Source of the DNA: an uncultured Spirochaetaceae bacterium
Lineage (GTDB): Bacteria; Spirochaetota; Spirochaetia; Sphaerochaetales; Sphaerochaetaceae
Length of the DNA: 13,057 bases
Direction of reading: 5' to 3'
Assembly: GCA_944389985.1 (NCBI GenBank)
Contig: CALXON010000131.1
Coordinates: forward strand, 1 to 13,057
Part shown: in pieces, positions 6,326 through 13,057 of the stretch
Numbering within the stretch: position 1 is the first letter of the stretch
Layout: every line of letters begins with the position of its first letter
Program-made: the position numbers and the translations under genes
The notes under the pieces: generated by a model
Told to the model about the DNA's origin: nothing
Seen by the model: the letters and a program-made list of their open reading frames with translations, nothing else
Database searches by the model: none

Positions 6326-7953
6326 TCTACAAAGAGTACTGCACGGTCAGTGAGAAGGACGGAAGGCTTGAAAAGATAGACTTCCACTACCCTGACAATT
6401 TCAACTTCGCATATGATGTGGTCGACAGGATCGCTGAAGAGTCTCCTGATAAAAAAGCTCTTGTCTGGTGCAATACGGAGAATGAGGAGAGGATCTTCTC
6501 CTTTAAGGATATATCATCAATCAGCATGCGGTATGCCAGAGTCCTCATGAGAAGCGGCATAGGAAAGGGTGACAGGGTCATCGTCACTCTGAGAAGGCAC
6601 TACGAGTACTGGCCGATGGCTGTGGCCCTCATGAGGATCGGAGCTGTCATGATTCCAGTGACCCATATGCTCACGGCACCTGATTATGAGTACAGATTCA
6701 GGACTTCAGGCGCCCGTGCTGTCGTATGTACTCCGCTCGGAGATACCTCGTCTGCCGTATCAGAAGCGGCCTCGGCTGTCTCCTCTGATATGATCCTCTG
6801 GACGATCGGGAAGGACATTGAGGGATTCATGAATTTCTCAAAGGAGGCGGAAACTGAATCCGATGATCCGCTTGAGAGAATCCCTACGGATGTGTCCGAT
6901 CCGATGCTCATATACTTCACTTCCGGAACGACCGGCTATCCTAAAGGAGTGATCCATGACTTCTCCTATCCTCTTGCCCATATCGTGACGGCAAAGTACT
7001 GGCAGGGTACGTCAGACAACGGACTTCACTTCACGGTCGCAGAGACCGGATGGGCCAAGGCCTCATGGGGAAAGATCTACGGACAGTGGCTTACCGGAAG
7101 TGCGGTCATGGCATATGACTTCGACAACTTCGACCCGGCACAGCTTGTCTCCGTGATAAACAGATACGGAGTTACATCATTCTGCGCTCCTCCCACCGTA
7201 TACCGCTATCTTGTGAAGAAGGGAGTTTCAGAGATGCCTTCTCTCAGGCATGCATCGACAGCAGGAGAGTACCTCAACCCGGAGATCTTCCAGAAATTCA
7301 GGGATAAGACAGGTCTTATCCTCCATGAAGGCTACGGACAGACAGAGACTGCGCTGATAGCCGGAAACATGGAGGGAATGAAGGCTGTCGACGGATCAAT
7401 GGGAACTCCGTCACCGCAGTATGAGGTGAGGATCCTGAGAGCTGACGGTAGTGAGGCGGAGAGAGGAGAGCGCGGAGAGATCGTCATACTTCCGGACCAT
7501 GGAAGGAAACCGATAGGAGTCTTCGCAGGCTACCTTTCAGACGATGAGCTCTATGAGAAAGCATGGAGGGACGGAGTATACCATACCGGTGATTCCGCAT
7601 CCATGGATGAGAACGGCAGTCTGTGGTTCATGGGACGCTTTGACGACATCATAAAGAGCGGAGGTTTCCGTATAGGACCTGAGGAGATCGAGAACGTGCT
7701 CATCACCCACCCCGCGGTACTTGAATGTTCGGTGATAGGCATTCCAGACACGCTCAGGGGACAGGCTGTGAAGGCACTTGTGCTCCTGAAAGAAGGATTC
7801 AGGGAATCGAAGGAGCTCGACAGGGAGATAAAGGAGTACTGCAACTCCCGTCTTGCGGAGTACAAATGGATCAGGAAGATCGGTTTTGTTGACTCATTTC
7901 CCAAGACGATCAGCGGAAAGATACGGAAGAACGAGCTGAGAATGGCCGAGTGA
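6322..7953 (+). CDS. AMP-forming acyl-CoA synthetase, medium-chain type (MACS-like)
   Basis: Member of the adenylate-forming ANL superfamily: activates a carboxylic acid with ATP to an acyl-AMP, then transfers it to CoA. The 543 residues show the core motifs: P-loop-like YFTSGTTGYPKG (198-209), GYGQTE (337-342), YHTGD (420-424), the hinge GRFDDIIKSGG (438-448) and the C-terminal catalytic Lys533 in KTISGK. Segments such as ETGWAKASWGKIYGQWL, CAPPTVYRYL and the GSMGTPSP stretch resemble medium-chain acyl-CoA synthetases rather than acetyl-CoA synthetase or long-chain FadD. It overlaps accA by four bases (ATGA) with GGAGGG 8 bases upstream, and a terminator follows at once, so it is the last gene of the FASII operon. 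Substrate and role are not known. It could activate exogenous or recycled fatty acids, or another acid. No membrane segment or signal peptide is evident. Confidence 0.9.
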   Translation: MIYKEYCTVSEKDGRLEKIDFHYPDNFNFAYDVVDRIAEESPDKKALVWCNTENEERIFSFKDISSISMRYARVLMRSGIGKGDRVIVTLRRHYEYWPMAVALMRIGAVMIPVTHMLTAPDYEYRFRTSGARAVVCTPLGDTSSAVSEAASAVSSDMILWTIGKDIEGFMNFSKEAETESDDPLERIPTDVSDPMLIYFTSGTTGYPKGVIHDFSYPLAHIVTAKYWQGTSDNGLHFTVAETGWAKASWGKIYGQWLTGSAVMAYDFDNFDPAQLVSVINRYGVTSFCAPPTVYRYLVKKGVSEMPSLRHASTAGEYLNPEIFQKFRDKTGLILHEGYGQTETALIAGNMEGMKAVDGSMGTPSPQYEVRILRADGSEAERGERGEIVILPDHGRKPIGVFAGYLSDDELYEKAWRDGVYHTGDSASMDENGSLWFMGRFDDIIKSGGFRIGPEEIENVLITHPAVLECSVIGIPDTLRGQAVKALVLLKEGFRESKELDREIKEYCNSRLAEYKWIRKIGFVDSFPKTISGKIRKNELRMAE

Positions 7954-7954
7954 C

Positions 7955-7984
7955 ATGCGGGAGCGATCCCGCATTTTTCTTTTT
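7955..7984 (+). terminator. Rho-independent terminator of the FASII operon
   Basis: ATGCGGGA (7955-7962) and TCCCGCAT (7967-7974) form a perfect 8-bp stem closed by a GCGA tetraloop of the stable GNRA class. It is followed by TTTTTCTTTT. It starts two bases after the acyl-CoA synthetase stop and separates the operon from the EF-G gene. Confidence 0.92.
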
Positions 7985-8005
7985 CAGGTGCTGACAATCT
8001 TTTCC

Positions 8006-8034
8006 TTTACTTCAGCCATCAGAGCATTTAACAT
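8006..8034 (+). promoter_or_regulatory. Candidate sigma-70-type promoter for the EF-G gene
   Basis: TTTACT (8006-8011, 4/6 to TTGACA) and TAACAT (8029-8034, 4/6 to TATAAT) are separated by exactly 17 bases in an AT-rich stretch. They sit between the terminator and the ribosome site, leaving a leader of about 20-30 bases before the SD. Each box is only a partial match, but the spacing and position fit. A CTGACA at 7991 is a better -35 alone but has no -10 at a suitable distance. Confidence 0.4.
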
Positions 8035-8060
8035 TTTCCTAATAGCTTATTTCAATTCAA

Positions 8061-8067
8061 AAGGAGG
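8061..8067 (+). promoter_or_regulatory. Shine-Dalgarno deciding the EF-G start
   Basis: AAGGAGG stands 7 bases before ATG 8075. The same frame is open back to an ATG at 7955, but that ATG lies in the terminator stem and would precede the promoter. 8075 is therefore the start. Confidence 0.85.
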
Positions 8068-8074
8068 GATTCAG

Positions 8075-10153
8075 ATGAGCGTCAATACCAAGGATATCAG
8101 GAACGTGGCCATCATCGGCCATAATGGAACGGGAAAGACGAACCTCATAGAGCAGATGCTTTACTATGCAGGCGTTCTTTCCCATCCGGAAACCGTAGAA
8201 AGCGGCAAGACTGTCAGCGACTACACAGAAGAGGAGATACAGAGAAAGATGTCCATTCATTCATCGCTTGCTTCGATGGAATGGGATGGAAAGATGATCA
8301 ACGTACTCGATACTCCGGGTACTGGCGACTTCATCGGAGAGGCAATCTCCGCATTCAGAGCTACAGAGGCTGCCCTCATGCTGATCGACGGCAGAGAGGG
8401 AACCCAGATAGAGACGATCAAGCTCTGGAGAAGACTGGACGAGAGAAACAAGCCTAGAGCTGTCTTCATCAACAAGATGGACAAGGAGAGGGCAAGCTTC
8501 AGGCATACAATAGATTCACTTGTTGAGGAGTTCGGAGCCCACTTCGTTCCTGTCGTGATGGCTCTCGGAGAGGCAGAGGAATTCCATGGCACGATCAACC
8601 TGATCGAGAATCAGGCATATGAGTGTCACGAGGGCGGAAAGGAGACACCGATCCCGATTCCGGAAAAGTATCAGGCTGTTGTCGAGGATTTCCGCAACAG
8701 GATGATCGAGAACGCGGCGGAAGGAACGGATGAGCTGATTGAGAAGTACTTCGAGAACGGAACGCTCGAGCCCGATGACATCAGACACGGACTTGCTGTC
8801 GGAATGAGGGAGAACAGAGTCGTTCCTGTATTCTGCGGAGCAACAGACAAGGGCGCCGGTATCTCATCGCTTCTGAACTTCATCAAGAACAACTTCCCGT
8901 GGCCGCTCGGTATCGAGGAGTACATCATCGGACACGAGGGAGAGGAGACCACGCTGAAGATCGATCCGGAAGGTCCTGTATCCGCATACAGCTTCAAGAC
9001 GACGATCGACCAGTTCTCTGGCAAGATGAGCTTCCTGAAAGTTGTCACAGGAACCATCACACCTGATACGGATCTCTACAACAACGAGATCGGAAAGAAG
9101 GCGAAGCCGGGTAAGCTCTACAGAGCTGTCGGCAAGAAGCTCATCGAGACGGACTCACTCTCTGCCGGTGACATCGGCATCATCACGAAGTGTGACATCG
9201 CCTACACCAACGCAACTCTCGTGGCCGGTCCTGAGTACAAGAGACGCTTCAGGCCTCTCAAGATGCCTCAGCCGATCTACCAGCTTGCGGTCTCCGCAGA
9301 GGACAAGAAGAGCGAGGACAAGATGAACGACGCCCTCCACCGCATCGCAGAGGAAGATCTGACATTCCAGATGCAATACAACGAGGAGACAAAGGAATCC
9401 ATCATCGGAGGAATGGGAGAGCTTCACATCGGAATGATCCTCGACAGGATCCGCGAGAAGCAGAAGATCAACATACTCACGAAGACTCCCAGAATCGCAT
9501 ACAGGGAGACCATCACAAAGGACTCCGGTCTTGCCGAATACACACACAAGAAGCAGTCCGGCGGACATGGACAGTTCGGACGTGTCGTCATCGACATCTA
9601 TCCTCTCGAGAGGGGAAAGCAGTATGAGTTTACGAACGAGGTCAAGGGCGGAGCCGTATCCAAGGGCTATGTGCCTGGTATCGAGAAAGGTATTCATGAA
9701 GCCATGGAGGAAGGATACCTTGCTGGCTACCCTCTCGTTGATATCGGCGTGAGACTCATCGATGGAAAGGAGCATCCGGTCGACTCCTCTGAAATGGCAT
9801 TCAAGCTGGCTGCGAAGGGTGCGATGCAGCAGGCTCTTTCCAAAGCTGGATGCGTCATCCTCGAGCCTTTCATGAAACTTGAGGTCTTCGTCGATGATGA
9901 GTACCTCGGATCAATCCTCTCTGATCTCTCCTCAAAGCGCGGACGCGTTCTCGGACAGGAGGAGAAGGGACATGTCGTAGCCGTAAAGGCCGAAGTTCCG
10001 ATGGCAGAGCTCAGGAACTATGCTATAGAGCTCAAGAGCATGACATCAGGAACAGGTTCCTTCGAACTTGAGTTCGATCACTACGAGACACTCAACGGCA
10101 AGCTTGCCGATGATGTTATCGCAGAGGCGAAGAGGGAGAAAGAGGAGGCCTGA
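8075..10153 (+). CDS. Elongation factor G family GTPase, EFG II-like paralogue
   Basis: Ribosomal translocase/recycling GTPase of 692 residues with all EF-G domains. The G domain has GHNGTGKT (15-22), DTPG (79-82) and NKMD (133-136); later parts include GGMGELHIG (445-453) and the domain IV segments HKKQSGGHGQFG (491-502) and GKEHPVDSSEMAF (564-576). Canonical EF-G has AHIDAGKT, RGIT in switch I and DTPGHVDF with a catalytic His. Here switch I reads RKMSI and the His position is Thr83 (DTPGTGDF). These changes are typical of the second EF-G family rather than FusA proper. The domain IV tip His567 is kept, as expected for tRNA-site contact. Ile codons are mostly ATC, unlike the ATA-rich neighbours, which suggests good expression. 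It stands alone between a terminator/promoter and a downstream hairpin. Whether it translocates, recycles ribosomes or both cannot be told. Confidence 0.9.
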   Translation: MSVNTKDIRNVAIIGHNGTGKTNLIEQMLYYAGVLSHPETVESGKTVSDYTEEEIQRKMSIHSSLASMEWDGKMINVLDTPGTGDFIGEAISAFRATEAALMLIDGREGTQIETIKLWRRLDERNKPRAVFINKMDKERASFRHTIDSLVEEFGAHFVPVVMALGEAEEFHGTINLIENQAYECHEGGKETPIPIPEKYQAVVEDFRNRMIENAAEGTDELIEKYFENGTLEPDDIRHGLAVGMRENRVVPVFCGATDKGAGISSLLNFIKNNFPWPLGIEEYIIGHEGEETTLKIDPEGPVSAYSFKTTIDQFSGKMSFLKVVTGTITPDTDLYNNEIGKKAKPGKLYRAVGKKLIETDSLSAGDIGIITKCDIAYTNATLVAGPEYKRRFRPLKMPQPIYQLAVSAEDKKSEDKMNDALHRIAEEDLTFQMQYNEETKESIIGGMGELHIGMILDRIREKQKINILTKTPRIAYRETITKDSGLAEYTHKKQSGGHGQFGRVVIDIYPLERGKQYEFTNEVKGGAVSKGYVPGIEKGIHEAMEEGYLAGYPLVDIGVRLIDGKEHPVDSSEMAFKLAAKGAMQQALSKAGCVILEPFMKLEVFVDDEYLGSILSDLSSKRGRVLGQEEKGHVVAVKAEVPMAELRNYAIELKSMTSGTGSFELEFDHYETLNGKLADDVIAEAKREKEEA

Positions 10154-10172
10154 TGTGATCAGGCATAAAAGG

Positions 10173-10206
10173 AGCCCGGAGGCGGAAAAGCTTCCGGGCT
10201 TTCTTA
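10173..10206 (+). terminator. Terminator of the EF-G gene, possibly bidirectional
   Basis: AGCCCGGAGGC (10173-10183) pairs with GCTTCCGGGCT (10190-10200), an 11-bp stem with one G-T pair and a GGAAAA loop, followed by a short T-rich run (TTCTT). On the minus strand the same stem is followed, after two bases, by TTTT (complement of 10167-10170), so it could also stop the convergent mfd-trmB transcript. Confidence 0.85.
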
Positions 10207-10329
10207 ATGAAGTGCAGGCATCACCTGCAGATAACGAGCAGATCTCTCCCCAACGACAGCTCCTTTCATGAATATGCTACTATGAACGCTGGTTATTCTC
10301 AACAGAAACCTGCACCGGCATGATGACGC
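10207..10329. other. Gap between the EF-G terminator and the trmB stop
   Basis: There is no convincing gene here. It contains a 6-bp hairpin, TGCAGG (10213-10218) with CCTGCA (10224-10229). On the minus strand TTGAGA (10302-10297) and TAGCAT (10279-10274) are 17 bases apart and look like a promoter. A 21-codon minus-strand ORF (10269-10204) lacks a ribosome site. The stretch may simply be the 3' UTR of trmB running to the hairpin at 10173-10200. Confidence 0.4.
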
Positions 10330-11049
10330 TCATCCACGCTCAAGCCAGATCTCGCTTATGGCGTACTCCTTCTCCATACCCTTCTGTTCGAACTTCGTCA
10401 CCGGGCGCCATGCGACAGGAGGGGCGAATCCATAGAACGGATTGTTCAACAGCGGCTCCAGGGCTGCCGTCTCAAGTGTCTCAGCGGCATACTCCTCCCA
10501 GTCGGTCACCATGTAGATATAACCACCCTTCACAAGCTTCTGTGCAAGAAGATGGATGAACGGGAGCTGCATGAGCCTTCTCTTGTGATGCTTCTTCTTC
10601 GGCCAGGGATCGGGGAAGAAGATATGGAAGCCCTGTACTGACCCATCCGCGATCATGTGGGTGATCACATCGACGGCGTTGAATCGTATGATCCTGACAT
10701 TCTCCAGGTTATCCTCTCCGAGATGCTTCAGGAGCTTCACGAACCCCTGAAGGAAGACCTCTATGCCGATGTAGTTGTACTCAGGCCTTCTGATTGCGAC
10801 CTGCTGTGTCGTGTCCCCCATTCCGAAACCGATTTCGATGATCACGGGCTTGTCAGATCCGAAAAGCTCCTTGTAGTCAATGAATCTGTCCTCGTAGAAG
10901 AAACCGAATTTCGGCATGTTCTCCCTGACGATCTCCCTGTCCTTGTCGGAAAGGACGTTGTTGCGGAGAACATAGCTCTTTATCTCACGTTCCTTTCCCT
11001 GTCTTATCTCTATCTTTCCAAGTTTCTGAAAGAGTTCCTCGTCTGTCAT
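10330..11049 (-). CDS. trmB: tRNA (guanine-N7-)-methyltransferase TrmB
   Basis: SAM-dependent methylation of G46 at N7 in the variable loop of tRNAs. The 239-residue protein has the class I methyltransferase start EIGFGMGD (72-79), acidic IGIE (94-97), the signature FPDPWPKKKHHKRR (145-158) and the C-terminal TKFEQKG (218-224), equivalent to TxxExxG of the family. The N-terminus carries an extra stretch ending REIKSYVLRNNVLSD before the core. I associate this with proteobacterial and spirochaete TrmB rather than the shorter Bacillus type, which starts near RNKPW. The ATG overlaps the mfd stop by four bases (ATGA), and AGGAGA lies 5 bases upstream, so mfd and trmB are co-transcribed and coupled. 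No hairpin follows directly; the terminator at 10173-10200 may serve. Confidence 0.96.
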   Translation of the reverse strand: MTDEELFQKLGKIEIRQGKEREIKSYVLRNNVLSDKDREIVRENMPKFGFFYEDRFIDYKELFGSDKPVIIEIGFGMGDTTQQVAIRRPEYNYIGIEVFLQGFVKLLKHLGEDNLENVRIIRFNAVDVITHMIADGSVQGFHIFFPDPWPKKKHHKRRLMQLPFIHLLAQKLVKGGYIYMVTDWEEYAAETLETAALEPLLNNPFYGFAPPVAWRPVTKFEQKGMEKEYAISEIWLERG

Positions 11050-13057
11050 ATCAGTCTCCTGAGTTGTTCAAGTATGAATACGGCCTTGTCCTTGAGGGAA
11101 ACAGCGCCTGTTTCCATTCTCATGTAATTCATCCTCCTGCTGTCCATCTGGACCTTTCCGTCAGCAAGTCTCAGCAGGTTTATGACCCTGTCAGGATTCA
11201 GGTCGGAAAGGCGGGAGAACTCGATCTCCACCACTCCCCTCGATTCCGAGAGATGGAATATGGAAAGACGGCGGCAGAGTATCTTTATCTCCGCTATGCA
11301 GAAGAGGTTGTCCACCTCCTCAGGCATCGTTCCATACCTGTTCTCAAGCTCGGCCCTGAGTCCCTCAAGTTGCCCCTCTGTGGTGACAGAGGCGATCTTC
11401 TTGTATGCCTCGAACTTCGAGGACGGATCGGAGATATATTCTTCCGGAATGAATCCTGAATAGTCAAGCTCGAGAAGAACAGGACGGACAGCGTTCTCAT
11501 TGTCCGTAAGTTTGTCGATCTCCTCCTCGAGAAGACGCATGTACATATCGAGTCCGACAGCCTCAAGGTGCCCTGACTGTTCACGGCCGAGTATGTTTCC
11601 GGCTCCTCTGATCTCCATATCCTTCATGGCGACCTTGAAGCCTGATCCGAGAGCTGTATTCTCAGAAAGGACACGGAGGCGGCGGAGAGCATCCTCATTC
11701 AGTGTCGACTTATCCTCATAGAGAAGATAGCAGTATGCCTTCCTGTCGGATCTGCCTACCCTTCCCCTCAGCTGATACAGCTGGGAAAGTCCGAACCTGT
11801 CCGCATGATCAATGATGATCGTGTTGACGTTCGGAATGTCTATACCGTTCTCGATGATCGTCGTGGAGACAAGCACCTGGATTCCCTCATAGACGAATCT
11901 GTGCATTATGTCCTCGAGATCCTTTGCCTCCATCTGGCCATGCGCACTCTCGACTATCGCATAGCGCACTTCTGAGCGGATCATCTGACAGACATCCTCG
12001 AGATCGTCAATCCTGTTATGGAGGAAGAATACCTGTCCTCCCCTGTCCAGCTCCCTTCTTATGGCCTCTCCGATGATCTTGGGATCGAACTGACGGATCT
12101 CGGTCTCCACGGGCTGTCTCTCTCTGGGAGCCGTTGTCAGCAGGGACATGTCACGGACCTTCAGAAGTGACATGTAAAGTGTTCTGGGGATGGGAGTTGC
12201 GGACAGTGTGAGTGAATCGACATTGGTCTTCATCACCTTTATGCGCTCCTTGTCCTTGACTCCGAATCTCTGCTCCTCATCGACTATCAGGAGGCCCAGA
12301 TTATTGAAACGCACATCCTTCTGCAGGATCTTGTGGGTGCCGAAGAGCACATCGACAGAGCCGTCCATCACCCCCTGCAGCGTCTTCCTCTGATCCTTTG
12401 CCGGAACGAAGCGGGAAAGGATTCCCGGAACGACAGGGAATGATCCCAGCCTTTTCCTGAAATTATTGAAGTGCTGTTCTGCAAGAATGACTGTAGGAGC
12501 GAGGAAAGCAACCTGTTTTCCACTCATCACGGCCTTGAACGCGGCACGGAAGGCGATCTCTGTCTTTCCATAACCGACGTCTCCGCAGACAAGTCTGTCC
12601 ATGACTCTGTCAGATTCCATGTCAGCCTTGATCTCATCGATGCATTTCAGCTGATCGGGGGTCTCTGTGAATGGGAATGACGCCTCGAACTGTATCTGCC
12701 AGTCCTTGTCCTTCTCGAACGGGAATCCGTGGACGGACTGTCTTGCAGCATAGAGATGCACAAGCTCAGAGGCAAGCTCCGCAGCATTCCGTACAGCCTT
12801 CTCCTTCTTCTTCGTCCAGCTCTGGGAGCCAAGGGAATCGAGCTTCGGAGGTCTGCCATCGTTTCCGATATACTTCTGCACGAGATCAGCCTGCTCGATC
12901 GGAACATAGAGGTAGTCATCATTGGCATAGCGGATCTTTATGTAGTCACGCTCGGTACGGCTTGTACGGACTCTCTCTATCTTCACGAATGAGCCGATAC
13001 CGTAATTCACATGTACGACATAGTCCCCTTCCTTCAGCTCGACGAAGGAATCAAGGG
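11046..13057 (-). CDS. mfd: Transcription-repair coupling factor Mfd, C-terminal part (5' end outside window)
   Basis: ATP-dependent translocase that displaces stalled RNA polymerase and recruits UvrA for transcription-coupled repair. The frame is open to the window edge: residues before the first possible start (GTG at 13010) read LDSFVELKEGDYVVH, continuing into VNYGIG. That is the start of the CarD-like RNA polymerase interaction domain, so the gene continues beyond 13057. About 669 residues are visible of roughly 1100-1150; the UvrB-like N-terminal modules are missing. In window numbering: RNA polymerase interaction domain about 5-65, Walker A GDVGYGKT 158-165, DEEQ 259-262, SATP 285-288, STTIIENGIDIP, QLRGRVGR 428-435, then the TRG-type segment GSGFKVAMKDMEIRGAGNI and the C-terminal TRCF domain. 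RecG shares the motor, but the interaction domain and C-terminal domain identify Mfd. Confidence 0.96.
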   Translation of the reverse strand, partial: LDSFVELKEGDYVVHVNYGIGSFVKIERVRTSRTERDYIKIRYANDDYLYVPIEQADLVQKYIGNDGRPPKLDSLGSQSWTKKKEKAVRNAAELASELVHLYAARQSVHGFPFEKDKDWQIQFEASFPFTETPDQLKCIDEIKADMESDRVMDRLVCGDVGYGKTEIAFRAAFKAVMSGKQVAFLAPTVILAEQHFNNFRKRLGSFPVVPGILSRFVPAKDQRKTLQGVMDGSVDVLFGTHKILQKDVRFNNLGLLIVDEEQRFGVKDKERIKVMKTNVDSLTLSATPIPRTLYMSLLKVRDMSLLTTAPRERQPVETEIRQFDPKIIGEAIRRELDRGGQVFFLHNRIDDLEDVCQMIRSEVRYAIVESAHGQMEAKDLEDIMHRFVYEGIQVLVSTTIIENGIDIPNVNTIIIDHADRFGLSQLYQLRGRVGRSDRKAYCYLLYEDKSTLNEDALRRLRVLSENTALGSGFKVAMKDMEIRGAGNILGREQSGHLEAVGLDMYMRLLEEEIDKLTDNENAVRPVLLELDYSGFIPEEYISDPSSKFEAYKKIASVTTEGQLEGLRAELENRYGTMPEEVDNLFCIAEIKILCRRLSIFHLSESRGVVEIEFSRLSDLNPDRVINLLRLADGKVQMDSRRMNYMRMETGAVSLKDKAVFILEQLRRLI

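Noticed and set aside
1..7953. Search for FapR or FabT operator-like palindromes, riboswitches or an internal promoter in the FASII operon
   Set aside because: There are no intergenic spaces to hold them here and no convincing palindrome was seen. Such sites would be upstream of the window.
7955..8074. N-terminal extension of EF-G starting at ATG 7955, with a hydrophobic stretch that could pass for a signal peptide
   Set aside because: The ATG lies in the terminator stem, there is no SD, and the strong AAGGAGG serves ATG 8075, which gives the normal EF-G N-terminus.
9155..9775. Minus-strand ORF of 206 codons opposite the EF-G gene
   Set aside because: It is antisense to conserved EF-G domains with strong codon bias on the plus strand, has no SD or neighbours, and is rich in Leu/Asp/Val as expected from reverse reading.
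10204..10269. A 21-codon minus-strand ORF in the trmB/EF-G gap
   Set aside because: There is no ribosome site, and the predicted transcript would start at about its first codon. The length is well within chance.
10657..11127. Plus-strand ORF of 156 codons opposite trmB
   Set aside because: It is a shadow of trmB and the mfd end, and has no supporting motif.
1..13057. CRISPR arrays, insertion sequences, tRNA/rRNA genes, long direct repeats
   Set aside because: None seen by eye; apart from two short gaps the window is filled with housekeeping genes.

Overview
The window is dense, co-directional bacterial coding sequence with no mobile elements, CRISPR arrays, rRNA or tRNA genes. It holds three transcription units.

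(1) Positions 1-7953, plus strand: the distal part of a type II fatty acid synthesis (FASII) operon, in the order fabD (3' part) - fabG - fabF - accB - fabZ - accC - accD - accA, followed by a translationally coupled AMP-forming acyl-CoA synthetase. Adjacent genes overlap or are separated by no more than a base or so. Three junctions share the same layout, a TGATG stop/start overlap behind a purine-rich Shine-Dalgarno (SD) sequence. The unit ends in a strong GNRA-loop intrinsic terminator at 7955-7984. Together these genes supply malonyl-CoA (AccABCD), load it on ACP (FabD), elongate (FabF), reduce (FabG) and dehydrate (FabZ). ACP, FabH and the enoyl reductase are not in the window and probably lie upstream.

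(2) Positions 8075-10153, plus strand: a monocistronic elongation factor G paralogue with its own promoter candidate and a strong SD. Its GTPase motifs depart from canonical EF-G and resemble the second (EFG II type) family. A hairpin terminator at 10173-10200 follows. It faces the convergent minus-strand genes and may work in both directions.

(3) Positions 13057-10330, minus strand: mfd (transcription-repair coupling factor, C-terminal 669 residues, cut by the window edge), overlapping trmB (tRNA m7G46 methyltransferase) by 4 bases.

Organism: base composition is roughly balanced, Arg codons AGG/AGA and Gly GGA are frequent, and stops are mostly TGA. The FASII gene order (fabD-G-F-accB-fabZ-accC-D-A, with no acpP between fabG and fabF) is the order known from Bacillota such as streptococci, and the short AccA agrees with that. 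The EF-G paralogue and the N-terminal extension of TrmB remind me more of spirochaetes. A Sphaerochaeta/Treponema-like spirochaete carrying Bacillota-type FASII genes, or a Bacillota lineage, are both possible. This is recollection, not a database result.

The region is mostly housekeeping and I see no clear new biological system. The points most worth checking are the altered zinc site of AccD, the substituted motifs in AccC and AccA, the EF-G paralogue lacking the catalytic histidine, the acyl-CoA synthetase built into the FASII operon, and a possible short minus-strand transcript in the 176-base gap at 10154-10329.
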